This document shows, piece by piece, positions 21,756-34,039 of a stretch of DNA of 64,000 nt. Numbering within the stretch: the first letter of the stretch is position 1; each line of letters starts with the position of its first letter. A model generated the notes under the pieces. The model was not told the origin of the DNA and ran no database searches. It worked only from the letters and a program-made list of their open reading frames with translations. The DNA comes from Auanema rhodensis. Taxonomy: Eukaryota; Nematoda; Chromadorea; Rhabditida; Rhabditidae. The position numbers were made by a program, and so were the translations under genes. The stretch spans positions 1,860,001 to 1,924,000 of the forward strand of contig OZ059896.1 in assembly GCA_964057225.1 (NCBI GenBank), written 5' to 3'.

Positions 21756-23861
21756 ATATCAACTGATATAGGTTCACACTTATATCCTCGATTTTCACCG
21801 TGAAGAATTAATTTTTTTGTTGAATAACAATGTCCATCGTCTTTGTCTTGAAAAAAGGAATCTAAAAACATCTACTTTTTGTGAAATTATTTTGAAATTT
21901 TTCGGGAAAATTTTTGTCAAAATGTTTTTGGAAGCATTGTTGAGTGTACATGGAAACTCAACATACACTAATGCATCATTTTTCAAACGATCATAACTAA
22001 TTTTTGTATTGAGTGTTTCCCAATGTAGTATAGTGCATTCGATGTGGATTTTTAAGCTGCGTCGATCTGTGTTATCAGATTTGCGCTAGCTTAAAAATGC
22101 ACCGAGATATCAACTGATATAAGTTCACACTTATATCCTCGATTTTCACCCTGAAGAATTAATTTTTTTGTTGAATAACAATGTCCATCGTCTTTGTCTT
22201 GAAAAAAGGAATCTAAAAACATCTACTTTTTGTGAAATTATTTTGAAATTTTTCGGGAAAATTTTTGTCAAAATGTTTTTGGAAGCAATGTTGAGTGTAC
22301 ATGGAAACTCAACATACACTAATGCATCATTTTTCAAACGATCATAACTAATTTTTGTATTGAGCGTTTCTCCATGTAGTATAGTGCATTCGATGCGGAT
22401 TTTTAAACTGCGTCGATCTGTGTTATCAGATTTGCGCTAGCTTGAAAATGCACCGAGATATCAACTGATATAGGTTCACACTTATATCCTCGATTTTCAC
22501 CGTGAAGAATTAATTTTTTCGTTGAATAACAATGTCCATCGTCTTTGTCTTGAAAAAAGGAATCTAAAAACATCTACTTTTTGTAAATTTATTCTGAAAT
22601 TTTTCGGGAAAATGTTTGTCAAAATGTTTTTGGAAGCAATGTTGAGTGTACATGGAAACTCAACATACACTAATGCATCATTTTTCAAACAATCATAACT
22701 AATTTTTGTATTGAGTGTTTCTTAATGTAGTATAGTACATTCGATGCGGATTTTTAAGCTGCGTCGATCTGTGTTATCAGATTTGCGCTAGCTTAAAAAT
22801 GAACCGAGATATCAACTGATATAGGTTCACACTTATATCCTCGATTTTCACCGTGAAGAATTAATTTTTTTGTTGAATGACAATGTCCATCGTCTTTGTC
22901 TTGAAAAAAGGAATCTAAAAACATCTACTTTTTGTAAATTTATTCTGAAATTTTTCGGGAAAATGTTTGTCAAAATGTTTTTGGAAGCAATGTTGAGTGT
23001 ACATGGAAACTCAACATACACTAATGCATCATTTTTCAAACGATCATAACTAATTTTTGTATTGAGCGTTTCTCCATGTAGTATAGTGCATTCGATGCGG
23101 ATTTTTAAGCTGCGTCGATCTGTGTTATCAGATTTGCGCTAGCTTGAAAATGCACCGAGATATCAACTGATATAGGTTCACACTTATATCCTCGATTTTC
23201 ACCGTGAAGAATTAATTTTTTCGTTGAATAACAATGTCCATCGTCTTTGTCTTGAAAAAAGGAATCTAAAAACATCTACTTTTTGTAAATTTATTCTGAA
23301 ATTTTTCGGGAAAATGTTTGTCAAAATGTTTTTGGAAGCAATGTTGAGTGTACATGGAAACTCAACATACACTAATGCATCATTTTTCAAACAATCATAA
23401 CTAATTTTTGTATTGAGTGTTTCTTAATGTAGTATAGTACATTCGATGCGGATTTTTAAGCTGCGTCGATCTGTGTTATCAGATTTGCGCTAGCTTAAAA
23501 ATGAACCGAGATATCAACTGATATAGGTTCACACTTATATCCTCGATTTTCACCGTGAAGAATTAATTTTTTTGTTGAATGACAATGTCCATCGTCTTTG
23601 TCTTGAAAAAAGGAATCTAAAAACATCTACTTTTTGTAAATTTATTCTGAAATTTTTCGGGAAAATGTTTGTCAAAATGTTTTTGGAAGCAATGTTGAGT
23701 GTACATGGAAACTCAACATACACTAATGCATCATTTTTCAAACGATCATAACTAATTTTTGTATTGAGCGTTTCTCCATGTAGTATAGTGCATTCGATGC
23801 GGATTTTTAAGCTGCGTCGATCTGTGTTATCAGATTTGCGCTAGCTTGAAAATGAACCGAG
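21756..23861. repeat. 7-monomer block, copy 2, six units (2106 bp)
   Basis: Six units match 19299-21404 in order, with T290 in the first (21756) and A301 in the second (22107). The seventh is replaced by the first T unit of the right domain (23862). The last A2 ends with TTGAAAATGAACC, an m338/m345 combination that also precedes several T units, so the joint probably lies in the 3' part of the unit at 23511. Confidence 0.9.
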
Positions 23862-24914
23862 ATATCAACTGATATAGGTTCACACTTATATCCTCGATTT
23901 TCACCGTGAAGAATTAATTTTTTTGTTGAATAACAATGTCCATCGTCTTTGTCTTGAAAAAAGGAATCTAAAAACATCTACTTTTTGTGAAATTATTTTG
24001 AAATTTTTCGTGAAAATTTTTGTCAAAATGTTTTTGGAAGCATTGTTGAGTGTACATGGAAACTCAACATACACTAATGCATCATTTTTCAAACGATCAT
24101 AACTAATTTTTGTATTGAGCGTTTCTCCATGTAGTATAGTGCATTCGATGCGGATTTTTAAGCTGCGTCGATCTGTGTTATCAGATTTGCGCTAGCTTGA
24201 AAATGCACCGAGATATCAACTGATATAGGTTCACACTTATATCCTCGATTTTCACCGTGAAGAATTAATTTTTTTGTTGAATAACAATGTCCATCGTCTT
24301 TGTCTTGAAAAAAGGAATCTAAAAACATCTACTTTTTGTGAAATTATTTTGAAATTTTTCGGGAAAATTTTTGTCAAAATGTTTTTGGAAGCATTGTTGA
24401 GTGTACATGGAAACTCAACATACACTAATGCATCATTTTTCAAACGATCATAACTAATTTTTGTATTGAGCGTTTCTCCATGTAGTATAGTGCATTCGAT
24501 GCGGATTTTTAAGCTGCGTCGATCTGTGTTATCAGATTTGCGCTAGCTTGAAAATGCACCGAGATATCAACTGATATAGGTTCACACTTATATCCTCGAT
24601 TTTCACCCTGAAGATTTAATTTTTTCGTTGAATAACATTGTCCATCGTCTTTGTCTTGAAAAAAGGAATCTAAAAACATCTACTTTTTGTGAAATTATTT
24701 TGAAATTTTTCGGGAAAATTTTTGTCAAAATGTTTTTGGAAGCATTGTTGAGTGTACATGGAAACTCAACATACACTAATGCATCATTTTTCAAACGATC
24801 ATAACTAATTTTTGTATTGAGCGTTTCTCCATGTAGTATAGTGCATTCGATGCGGATTTTTAAGCTGCGTCGATCTGTGTTATCAGATTTGCGCTAGCTT
24901 GAAAATGAACCGAG
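23862..24914. repeat. T-containing trimer (1053 bp)
   Basis: Units: T with CGTGAAAA at m148-m155 (23862), a plain G45/T182 unit (24213) and M (24564). This holds the first T150 unit of the window. The block at 24915 opens with the same T and plain units and then diverges. Confidence 0.88.
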
Positions 24915-26318
24915 ATATCAACTGATATAGGTTCACACTTATATCCTCGATTTTCACCGTGAAGAATTAATTTTTTTGTTGAATAACAATGTCCATCGTC
25001 TTTGTCTTGAAAAAAGGAATCTAAAAACATCTACTTTTTGTGAAATTATTTTGAAATTTTTCGTGAAAATTTTTGTCAAAATGTTTTTGGAAGCATTGTT
25101 GAGTGTACATGGAAACTCAACATACACTAATGCATCATTTTTCAAACGATCATAACTAATTTTTGTATTGAGCGTTTCTCCATGTAGTATAGTGCATTCG
25201 ATGCGAATTTTTAAGCTGCGTCGATCTGTGTTATCAGATTTGCGCTAGCTTGAAAATGCACCGAGATATCAACTGATATAGGTTCACACTTATATCCTCG
25301 ATTTTCACCGTGAAGAATTAATTTTTTTGTTGAATAACAATGTCCATCGTCTTTGTCTTGAAAAAAGGAATCTAAAAACATCTACTTTTTGTGAAATTAT
25401 TTTGAAATTTTTCGGGAAAATTTTTGTCAAAATGTTTTTGGAAGCATTGTTGAGTGTACATGGAAACTCAACATACACTAATGCATCATTTTTCAAACGA
25501 TCATAACTAATTTTTGTATTGAGCGTTTCTCCATGTAGTATAGTGCATTCGATGCGGATTTTTAAGCTGCGTCGATCTGTGTTATCAGATTTGCGCTAGC
25601 TTGAAAATGCACCGAGATATCAACTGATATAGGTTCACACTTATATCCTCGATTTTCACCCTGAAGATTTAATTTTTTCGTTGAATAACATTGTCCATCG
25701 TCTTTGTCTTGAAAAAAGGAATCTAAAAACATCTACTTTTTGTGAAATTATTTTGAAATTTTTCGGGAAAATTTTTGTCAAAATGTTTTTGGAAGCATTG
25801 TTGAGTGTACATGAAAACTCAACATACACTAATGCATCATTTTTCAAACGATCATAACTAATTTTTGTATTGAGCGTTTCTCCATGTAGTATAGTGCATT
25901 CGATGCGGATTTTTAAGCTGCGTCGATCTGTGTTATCAGATTTGCGCTAGCTTAAAAATGCACCGAGATATCAACTGATATAAGTTCACACTTATATCCT
26001 CGATTTTCACCCTGAAGAATTAATTTTTTTGTTGAATAACAATGTCCATCGTCTTTGTCTTGAAAAAAGGAATCTAAAAACATCTACTTTTTGTGAAATT
26101 ATTTTGAAATTTTTCGGGAAAATTTTTGTCAAAATGTTTTTGGAAGCAATGTTGAGTGTACATGGAAACTCAACATACACTAATGCATCATTTTTCAAAC
26201 GATCATAACTAATTTTTGTATTGAGCGTTTCTCCATGTAGTATAGTGCATTCGATGCGGATTTTTAAGCTGCGTCGATCTGTGTTATCAGATTTGCGCTA
26301 GCTTGAAAATGAACCGAG
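24915..26318. repeat. 4-monomer block, copy 1 (1404 bp)
   Basis: Units: T with a private A292 (GATGCGAATT), a plain unit, S and an A16/A182 unit. A292 is shared only with the first unit of the next block. Confidence 0.9.
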
Positions 26319-27722
26319 ATATCAACTGATATAGGTTCACACTTATATCCTCGATTTTCACCGTGAAGAATTAATTTTTTTGTTGAATAACAATGTCCAT
26401 CGTCTTTGTCTTGAAAAAAGGAATCTAAAAACATCTACTTTTTGTGAAATTATTTTGAAATTTTTCGTGAAAATTTTTGTCAAAATGTTTTTGGAAGCAT
26501 TGTTGAGTGTACATGGAAACTCAACATACACTAATGCATCATTTTTCAAACGATCATAACTAATTTTTGTATTGAGCGTTTCTCCATGTAGTATAGTGCA
26601 TTCGATGCGAATTTTTAAGCTGCGTCGATCTGTGTTATCAGATTTGCGCTAGCTTGAAAATGCACCGAGATATCAACTGATATAGGTTCACACTTATATC
26701 CTCGATTTTCACCGTGAAGAATTAATTTTTTTGTTGAATAACAATGTCCATCGTCTTTGTCTTGAAAAAAGGAATCTAAAAACATCTACTTTTTGTGAAA
26801 TTATTTTGAAATTTTTCGGGAAAATTTTTGTCAAAATGTTTTTGGAAGCATTGTTGAGTGTACATGGAAACTCAACATACACTAATGCATCATTTTTCAA
26901 ACGATCATAACTAATTTTTGTATTGAGTGTTTCCCAATGTAGTATAGTGCATTCGATGCGGATTTTTAAGCTGCGTCGATCTGTGTTATCAGATTTGCGC
27001 TAGCTTGAAAATGCACCGAGATATCAACTGATATAGGTTCACACTTATATCCTCGATTTTCACCCTGAAGATTTAATTTTTTCGTTGAATAACATTGTCC
27101 ATCGTCTTTGTCTTGAAAAAAGGAATCTAAAAACATCTACTTTTTGTAAATTTATTCTGAAATTTTTCGGGAAAATTTTTGTCAAAATGTTTTTGGAAGC
27201 ATTGTTGAGTGTACATGAAAACTCAACATACACTAATGCATCATTTTTCAAACGATCATAACTAATTTTTGTATTGAGCGTTTCTCCATGTAGTATAGTG
27301 CATTCGATGCGGATTTTTAAGCTGCGTCGATCTGTGTTATCAGATTTGCGCTAGCTTGAAAATGCACCGAGATATCAACTGATATAAGTTCACACTTATA
27401 TCCTCGATTTTCACCCTGAAGAATTAATTTTTTTGTTGAATAACAATGTCCATCGTCTTTGTCTTGAAAAAAGGAATCTAAAAACATCTACTTTTTGTGA
27501 AATTATTTTGAAATTTTTCGGGAAAATTTTTGTCAAAATGTTTTTGGAAGCAATGTTGAGTGTACATGGAAACTCAACATACACTAATGCATCATTTTTC
27601 AAACGATCATAACTAATTTTTGTATTGAGTGTTTCCCAATGTAGTATAGTGCATTCGATGCGGATTTTTAAGCTGCGTCGATCTGTGTTATCAGATTTGC
27701 GCTAGCTTGAAAATGCACCGAG
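26319..27722. repeat. 4-monomer block, copy 2 (1404 bp), with a conversion patch
   Basis: It repeats the preceding four units including A292. The second unit has acquired the CCCAATG tail, and the third (27021-27371) is an S unit in which only A128, T131 and C137 of the A subtype have been substituted (27148-27157), while S-side T75, T157, T182 and A198 remain. Confidence 0.9.
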
Positions 27723-29126
27723 ATATCAACTGATATAGGTTCACACTTATATCCTCGATTTTCACCGTGAAGAATTAATTTTTTCGTTGAATAACAATGT
27801 CCATCGTCTTTGTCTTGAAAAAAGGAATCTAAAAACATCTACTTTTTGTAAATTTATTCTGAAATTTTTCGGGAAAATGTTTGTCAAAATGTTTTTGGAA
27901 GCAATGTTGAGTGTACATGGAAACTCAACATACACTAATGCATCATTTTTCAAACAATCATAACTAATTTTTGTATTGAGTGTTTCCCAATGTAGTATAG
28001 TGCATTCGATGCGGATTTTTAAGCTGCGTCGATCTGTGTTATCAGATTTGCGCTAGCTTGAAAATGCACCGAGATATCAACTGATATAGGTTCACACTTA
28101 TATCCTCGATTTTCACCCTGAAGATTTAATTTTTTCGTTGAATAACATTGTCCATCGTCTTTGTCTTGAAAAAAGGAATCTAAAAACATCTACTTTTTGT
28201 GAAATTATTTTGAAATTTTTCGTGAAAATTTTTGTCAAAATGTTTTTGGAAGCATTGTTGAGTGTACATGGAAACTCAACATACACTAATGCATCATTTT
28301 TCAAACGATCATAACTAATTTTTGTATTGAGCGTTTCTCCATGTAGTATAGTGCATTCGATGCGGATTTTTAAGCTGCGTCGATCTGTGTTATCAGATTT
28401 GCGCTAGCTTGAAAATGCACCGAGATATCAACTGATATAGGTTCACACTTATATCCTCGATTTTCACCGTGAAGAATTAATTTTTTTGTTGAATAACAAT
28501 GTCCATCGTCTTTGTCTTGAAAAAAGGAATCTAAAAACATCTACTTTTTGTGAAATTATTTCGAAATTTTTCGGGAAAATGTTTGTCAAAATGTTTTTGG
28601 AAGCAATGTTGAGTGTACATGGAAACTCAACATACACTAATGCATCATTTTTCAAACGATCATAACTAATTTTTGTATTGAGTGTTTCCCAATGTAGTAT
28701 AGTGCATTCGATGCGGATTTTTAAGCTGCGTCGATCTGTGTTATCAGATTTGCGCTAGCTTGAAAATGCACCGAGATATCAACTGATATAGGTTCACACT
28801 TATATCCTCGATTTTCACCGTGAAGAATTAATTTTTTCGTTGAATAACAATGTCCATCGTCTTTGTCTTGAAAAAAGGAATCTAAAAACATCTACTTTTT
28901 GTAAATTTATTCTGAAATTTTTCGGGAAAATGTTTGTCAAAATGTTTTTGGAAGCAATGTTGAGTGTACATGGAAACTCAACATACACTAATGCATCATT
29001 TTTCAAACAATCATAACTAATTTTTGTATTGAGTGTTTCCCAATGTAGTATAGTGCATTCGATGCGGATTTTTAAGCTGCGTCGATCTGTGTTATCAGAT
29101 TTGCGCTAGCTTGAAAATGCACCGAG
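27723..29126. repeat. A1-T repeats with CCCAATG tails (4 units)
   Basis: Units: A1 (27723), T on an M-type front (28074), a unit combining C138, G157 and A182 (28425) and A1 (28776). The A1-T pair is repeated from 28776 with the following T at 29127, at a spacing of 1053. These two A1 units and those at 36847, 42813, 43865, 46321 and 53340 are the only A-core units right of 23862. Confidence 0.85.
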
Positions 29127-31582
29127 ATATCAACTGATATAGGTTCACACTTATATCCTCGATTTTCACCCTGAAGATTTAATTTTTTCGTTGAATAACA
29201 TTGTCCATCGTCTTTGTCTTGAAAAAAGGAATCTAAAAACATCTACTTTTTGTGAAATTATTTTGAAATTTTTCGTGAAAATTTTTGTCAAAATGTTTTT
29301 GGAAGCATTGTTGAGTGTACATGGAAACTCAACATACACTAATGCATCATTTTTCAAACGATCATAACTAATTTTTGTATTGAGCGTTTCTCCATGTAGT
29401 ATAGTGCATTCGATGCGGATTTTTAAGCTGCGTCGATCTGTGTTATCAGATTTGCGCTAGCTTGAAAATGCACCGAGATATCAACTGATATAGGTTCACA
29501 CTTATATCCTCGATTTTCACCGTGAAGAATTAATTTTTTTGTTGAATAACAATGTCCATCGTCTTTGTCTTGAAAAAAGGAATCTAAAAACATCTACTTT
29601 TTGTGAAATTATTTTGAAATTTTTCGGGAAAATTTTTGTCAAAATGTTTTTGGAAGCATTGTTGAGTGTACATGGAAACTCAACATACACTAATGCATCA
29701 TTTTTCAAACGATCATAACTAATTTTTGTATTGAGCGTTTCTCCATGTAGTATAGTGCATTCGATGCGGATTTTTAAGCTGCGTCGATCTGTGTTATCAG
29801 ATTTGCGCTAGCTTGAAAATGCACCGAGATATCAACTGATATAGGTTCACACTTATATCCTCGATTTTCACCCTGAAGATTTAATTTTTTCGTTGAATAA
29901 CATTGTCCATCGTCTTTGTCTCGAAAAAAGGAATCTAAAAACATCTACTTTTTGTGAAATTATTTCGAAATTTTTCGGGAAAATTTTTGTCAAAATGTTT
30001 TTGGAAGCATTGTTGAGTGTACATGGAAACTCAACATACACTAATGCATCATTTTTCAAACGATCATAACTAATTTTTGTATTGAGCGTTTCTCCATGTA
30101 GTATAGTGCATTCGATGCGGATTTTTAAGCTGCGTCGATCTGTGTTATCAGATTTGCGCTAGCTTGAAAATGCACCGAGATATCAACTGATATAGGTTCA
30201 CACTTATATCCTCGATTTTCACCGTGAAGAATTAATTTTTTTGTTGAATAACAATGTCCATCGTCTTTGTCTTGAAAAAAGGAATCTAAAAACATCTACT
30301 TTTTGTGAAATTATTTTGAAATTTTTCGGGAAAATTTTTGTCAAAATGTTTTTGGAAGCATTGTTGAGTGTACATGGAAACTCAACATACACTAATGCAT
30401 CATTTTTCAAACGATCATAACTAATTTTTGTATTGAGCGTTTCTCCATGTAGTATAGTGCATTCGATGCGGATTTTTAAGCTGCGTCGATCTGTGTTATC
30501 AGATTTGCGCTAGCTTGAAAATGCACCGAGATATCAACTGATATAGGTTCACACTTATATCCTCGATTTTCACCCTGAAGATTTAATTTTTTCGTTGAAT
30601 AACATTGTCCATCGTCTTTGTCTCGAAAAAAGGAATCTAAAAACATCTACTTTTTGTGAAATTATTTCGAAATTTTTCGGGAAAATTTTTGTCAAAATGT
30701 TTTTGGAAGCATTGTTGAGTGTACATGGAAACTCAACATACACTAATGCATCATTTTTCAAACGATCATAACTAATTTTTGTATTGAGCGTTTCTCCATG
30801 TAGTATAGTGCATTCGATGCGGATTTTTAAGCTGCGTCGATCTGTGTTATCAGATTTGCGCTAGCTTGAAAATGAACCGAGATATCAACTGATATAGGTT
30901 CACACTTATATCCTCGATTTTCACCGTGAAGAATTAATTTTTTTGTTGAATAACAATGTCCATCGTCTTTGTCTTGAAAAAAGGAATCTAAAAACATCTA
31001 CTTTTGTGAAATTATTTTGAAATTTTTCGTGAAAATTTTTGTCAAAATGTTTTTGGAAGCATTGTTGAGTGTACATGGAAACTCAACATACACTAATGCA
31101 TCATTTTTCAAACGATCATAACTAATTTTTGTATTGAGCGTTTCTCCATGTAGTATAGTGCATTCGATGCGGATTTTTAAGCTGCGTCGATCTGTGTTAT
31201 CAGATTTGCGCTAGCTTGAAAATGCACCGAGATATCAACTGATATAGGTTCACACTTATATCCTCGATTTTCACCGTGAAGAATTAATTTTTTTGTTGAA
31301 TAACAATGTCCATCGTCTTTGTCTTGAAAAAAGGAATCTAAAAACATCTACTTTTTGTGAAATTATTTTGAAATTTTTCGTGAAAATTTTTGTCAAAATG
31401 TTTTTGGAAGCATTGTTGAGTGTACATGGAAACTCAACATACACTAATGCATCATTTTTCAAACGATCATAACTAATTTTTGTATTGAGCGTTTCTCCAT
31501 GTAGTATAGTGCATTCGATGCGGATTTTTAAGCTGCGTCGATCTCTGTTATCAGATTTGCGCTAGCTTGAAAATGCACCGAG
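29127..31582. repeat. 7-monomer segment, copy 1 of the 4913-bp-spaced duplication
   Basis: Units: T (29127), then a 702-bp dimer of a plain unit plus an E unit with C94 (29478-30179), repeated at 30180-30881, then a T unit with one T lost from m121-m125 (30882-31231, 350 bp) and a T unit with C314 (31232). All four private marks recur in order at 34040-36495. Confidence 0.93.
30882..31231. repeat. 350-bp T subtype monomer with T-run deletion (first of 2)
   Basis: The run at m121-m125 has four T instead of five, on a T150 background. The only other copy is 35795-36144, inside the duplicate segment. This shortening is independent of the D subtype, which loses its base about 30 positions further on. 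Confidence 0.93.
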
Positions 31583-34039
31583 ATATCAACTGATATAGGT
31601 TCACACTTATATCCTCGATTTTCACCGTGAAGAATTAATTTTTTTGTTGAATAACAATGTCCATCGTCTTTGTCTTGAAAAAAGGAATCTAAAAACATCT
31701 ACTTTTTGTGAAATTATTTTGAAATTTTTCGGGAAAATTTTTGTCAAAATGTTTTTGGAAGCATTGTTGAGTGTACATGGAAACTCAACATACACTAATG
31801 CATCATTTTTCAAACGATCATAACTAATTTTTGTATTGAGCGTTTCTCCATGTAGTATAGTGCATTCGATGCGGATTTTTAAGCTGCGTCGATCTGTGTT
31901 ATCAGATTTGCGCTAGCTTGAAAATGCACCGAGATATCAACTGATATAGGTTCACACTTATATCCTCGATTTTCACCGTGAAGAATTAATTTTTTTGTTG
32001 AATAACAATGTCCATCGTCTTTGTCTTGAAAAAAGGAATCTAAAAACATCTACTTTTTGTGAAATTATTTTGAAATTTTTCGGGAAAATTTTTGTCAAAA
32101 TGTTTTTGGAAGCATTGTTGAGTGTACATGGAAACTCAACATACACTAATGCATCATTTTTCAAACGATCATAACTAATTTTTGTATTGAGCGTTTCTCC
32201 ATGTAGTATAGTGCATTCGATGCGGATTTTTAAGCTGCGTCGATCTGTGTTATCAGATTTGCGCTAGCTTGAAAATGCACCGAGATATCAACTGATATAG
32301 GTTCACACTTATATCCTCGATTTTCACCCTGAAGATTTAATTTTTTCGTTGAATAACATTGTCCATCGTCTTTGTCTTGAAAAAAGGAATCTAAAAACAT
32401 CTACTTTTTGTGAAATTATTTTGAAATTTTTCGGGAAAATTTTTGTCAAAATGTTTTTGGAAGCATTGTTGAGTGTACATGGAAACTCAACATACACTAA
32501 TGCATCATTTTTCAAACGATCATAACTAATTTTTGTATTGAGTGTTTCCCAATGTAGTATAGTGCATTCGATGCGGATTTTTAAGCTGCGTCGATCTGTG
32601 TTATCAGATTTGCGCTAGCTTGAAAATGCACCGAGATATCAACTGATATAGGTTCACACTTATATCCTCGATTTTCACCCTGAAGATTTAATTTTTTCGT
32701 TGAATAACATTGTCCATCGTCTTTGTCTTGAAAAAAGGAATCTAAAAACATCTACTTTTTGTGAAATTATTTTGAAATTTTTCGTGAAAATTTTTGTCAA
32801 AATGTTTTTGGAAGCATTGTTGAGTGTACATGGAAACTCAACATACACTAATGCATCATTTTTCAAACGATCATAACTAATTTTTGTATTGAGCGTTTCT
32901 CCATGTAGTATAGTGCATTCGATGCGGATTTTTAAGCTGCGTCGATCTGTGTTATCAGATTTGCGCTAGCTTGAAAATGCACCGAGATATCAACTGATAT
33001 AGGTTCACACTTATATCCTCGATTTTCACCCTGAAGATTTAATTTTTTTGTTGAATAACAATGTCCATCGTCTTTGTCTTGAAAAAAGGAATCTAAAAAC
33101 ATCTACTTTTTGTGAAATTATTTTGAAATTTTTCGGGAAAATTTTTGTCAAAATGTTTTTGGAAGCATTGTTGAGTGTACATGGAAACTCAACATACACT
33201 AATGCATCATTTTTCAAACGATCATAACTAATTTTTGTATTGAGCGTTTCTCCATGTAGTATAGTGCATTCGATGCGGATTTTTAAGCTGCGTCGATCTG
33301 TGTTATCAGATTTGCGCTAGCTTGAAAATGCACCGAGATATCAACTGATATAGGTTCACACTTATATCCTCGATTTTCACCCTGAAGATTTAATTTTTTT
33401 GTTGAATAACAATGTCCATCGTCTTTGTCTTGAAAAAAGGAATCTAAAAACATCTACTTTTTGTGAAATTATTTTGAAATTTTTCGGGAAAATTTTTGTC
33501 AAAATGTTTTTGGAAGCATTGTTGAGTGTACATGGAAACTCAACATACACTAATGCATCATTTTTCAAACGATCATAACTAATTTTTGTATTGAGCGTTT
33601 CTCCATGTAGTATAGTGCATTCGATGCGGATTTTTAAGCTGCGTCGATCTGTGTTATCAGATTTGCGCTAGCTTGAAAATGCACCGAGATATCAACTGAT
33701 ATAGGTTCACACTTATATCCTCGATTTTCACCCTGAAGATTTAATTTTTTCGTTGAATAACATTGTCCATCGTCTTTGTCTTGAAAAAAGGAATCTAAAA
33801 ACATCTACTTTTTGTGAAATTATTTTGAAATTTTTCGGGAAAATTTTTGTCAAAATGTTTTTGGAAGCATTGTTGAGTGTACATGGAAACTCAACATACA
33901 CTAATGCATCATTTTTCAAACGATCATAACTAATTTTTGTATTGAGTGTTTCCCAATGTAGTATAGTGCATTCGATGCGGATTTTTAAGCTGCGTCGATC
34001 TGTGTTATCAGATTTGCGCTAGCTTGAAAATGCACCGAG
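31583..34039. repeat. Seven units between the duplicate segments
   Basis: Units: two plain units (31583, 31934), M with CCCAATG tail (32285), T on an M-type front (32636), two near-identical hybrid units with C45/T52 followed by T63/A75 (32987, 33338), and M with CCCAATG tail (33689). The M-T pair at 32285-32986 recurs at 33689-34390, spaced by 1404. The two hybrids place a switch between M-type and plain sequence within the ten bases m52-m63. Confidence 0.85.
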
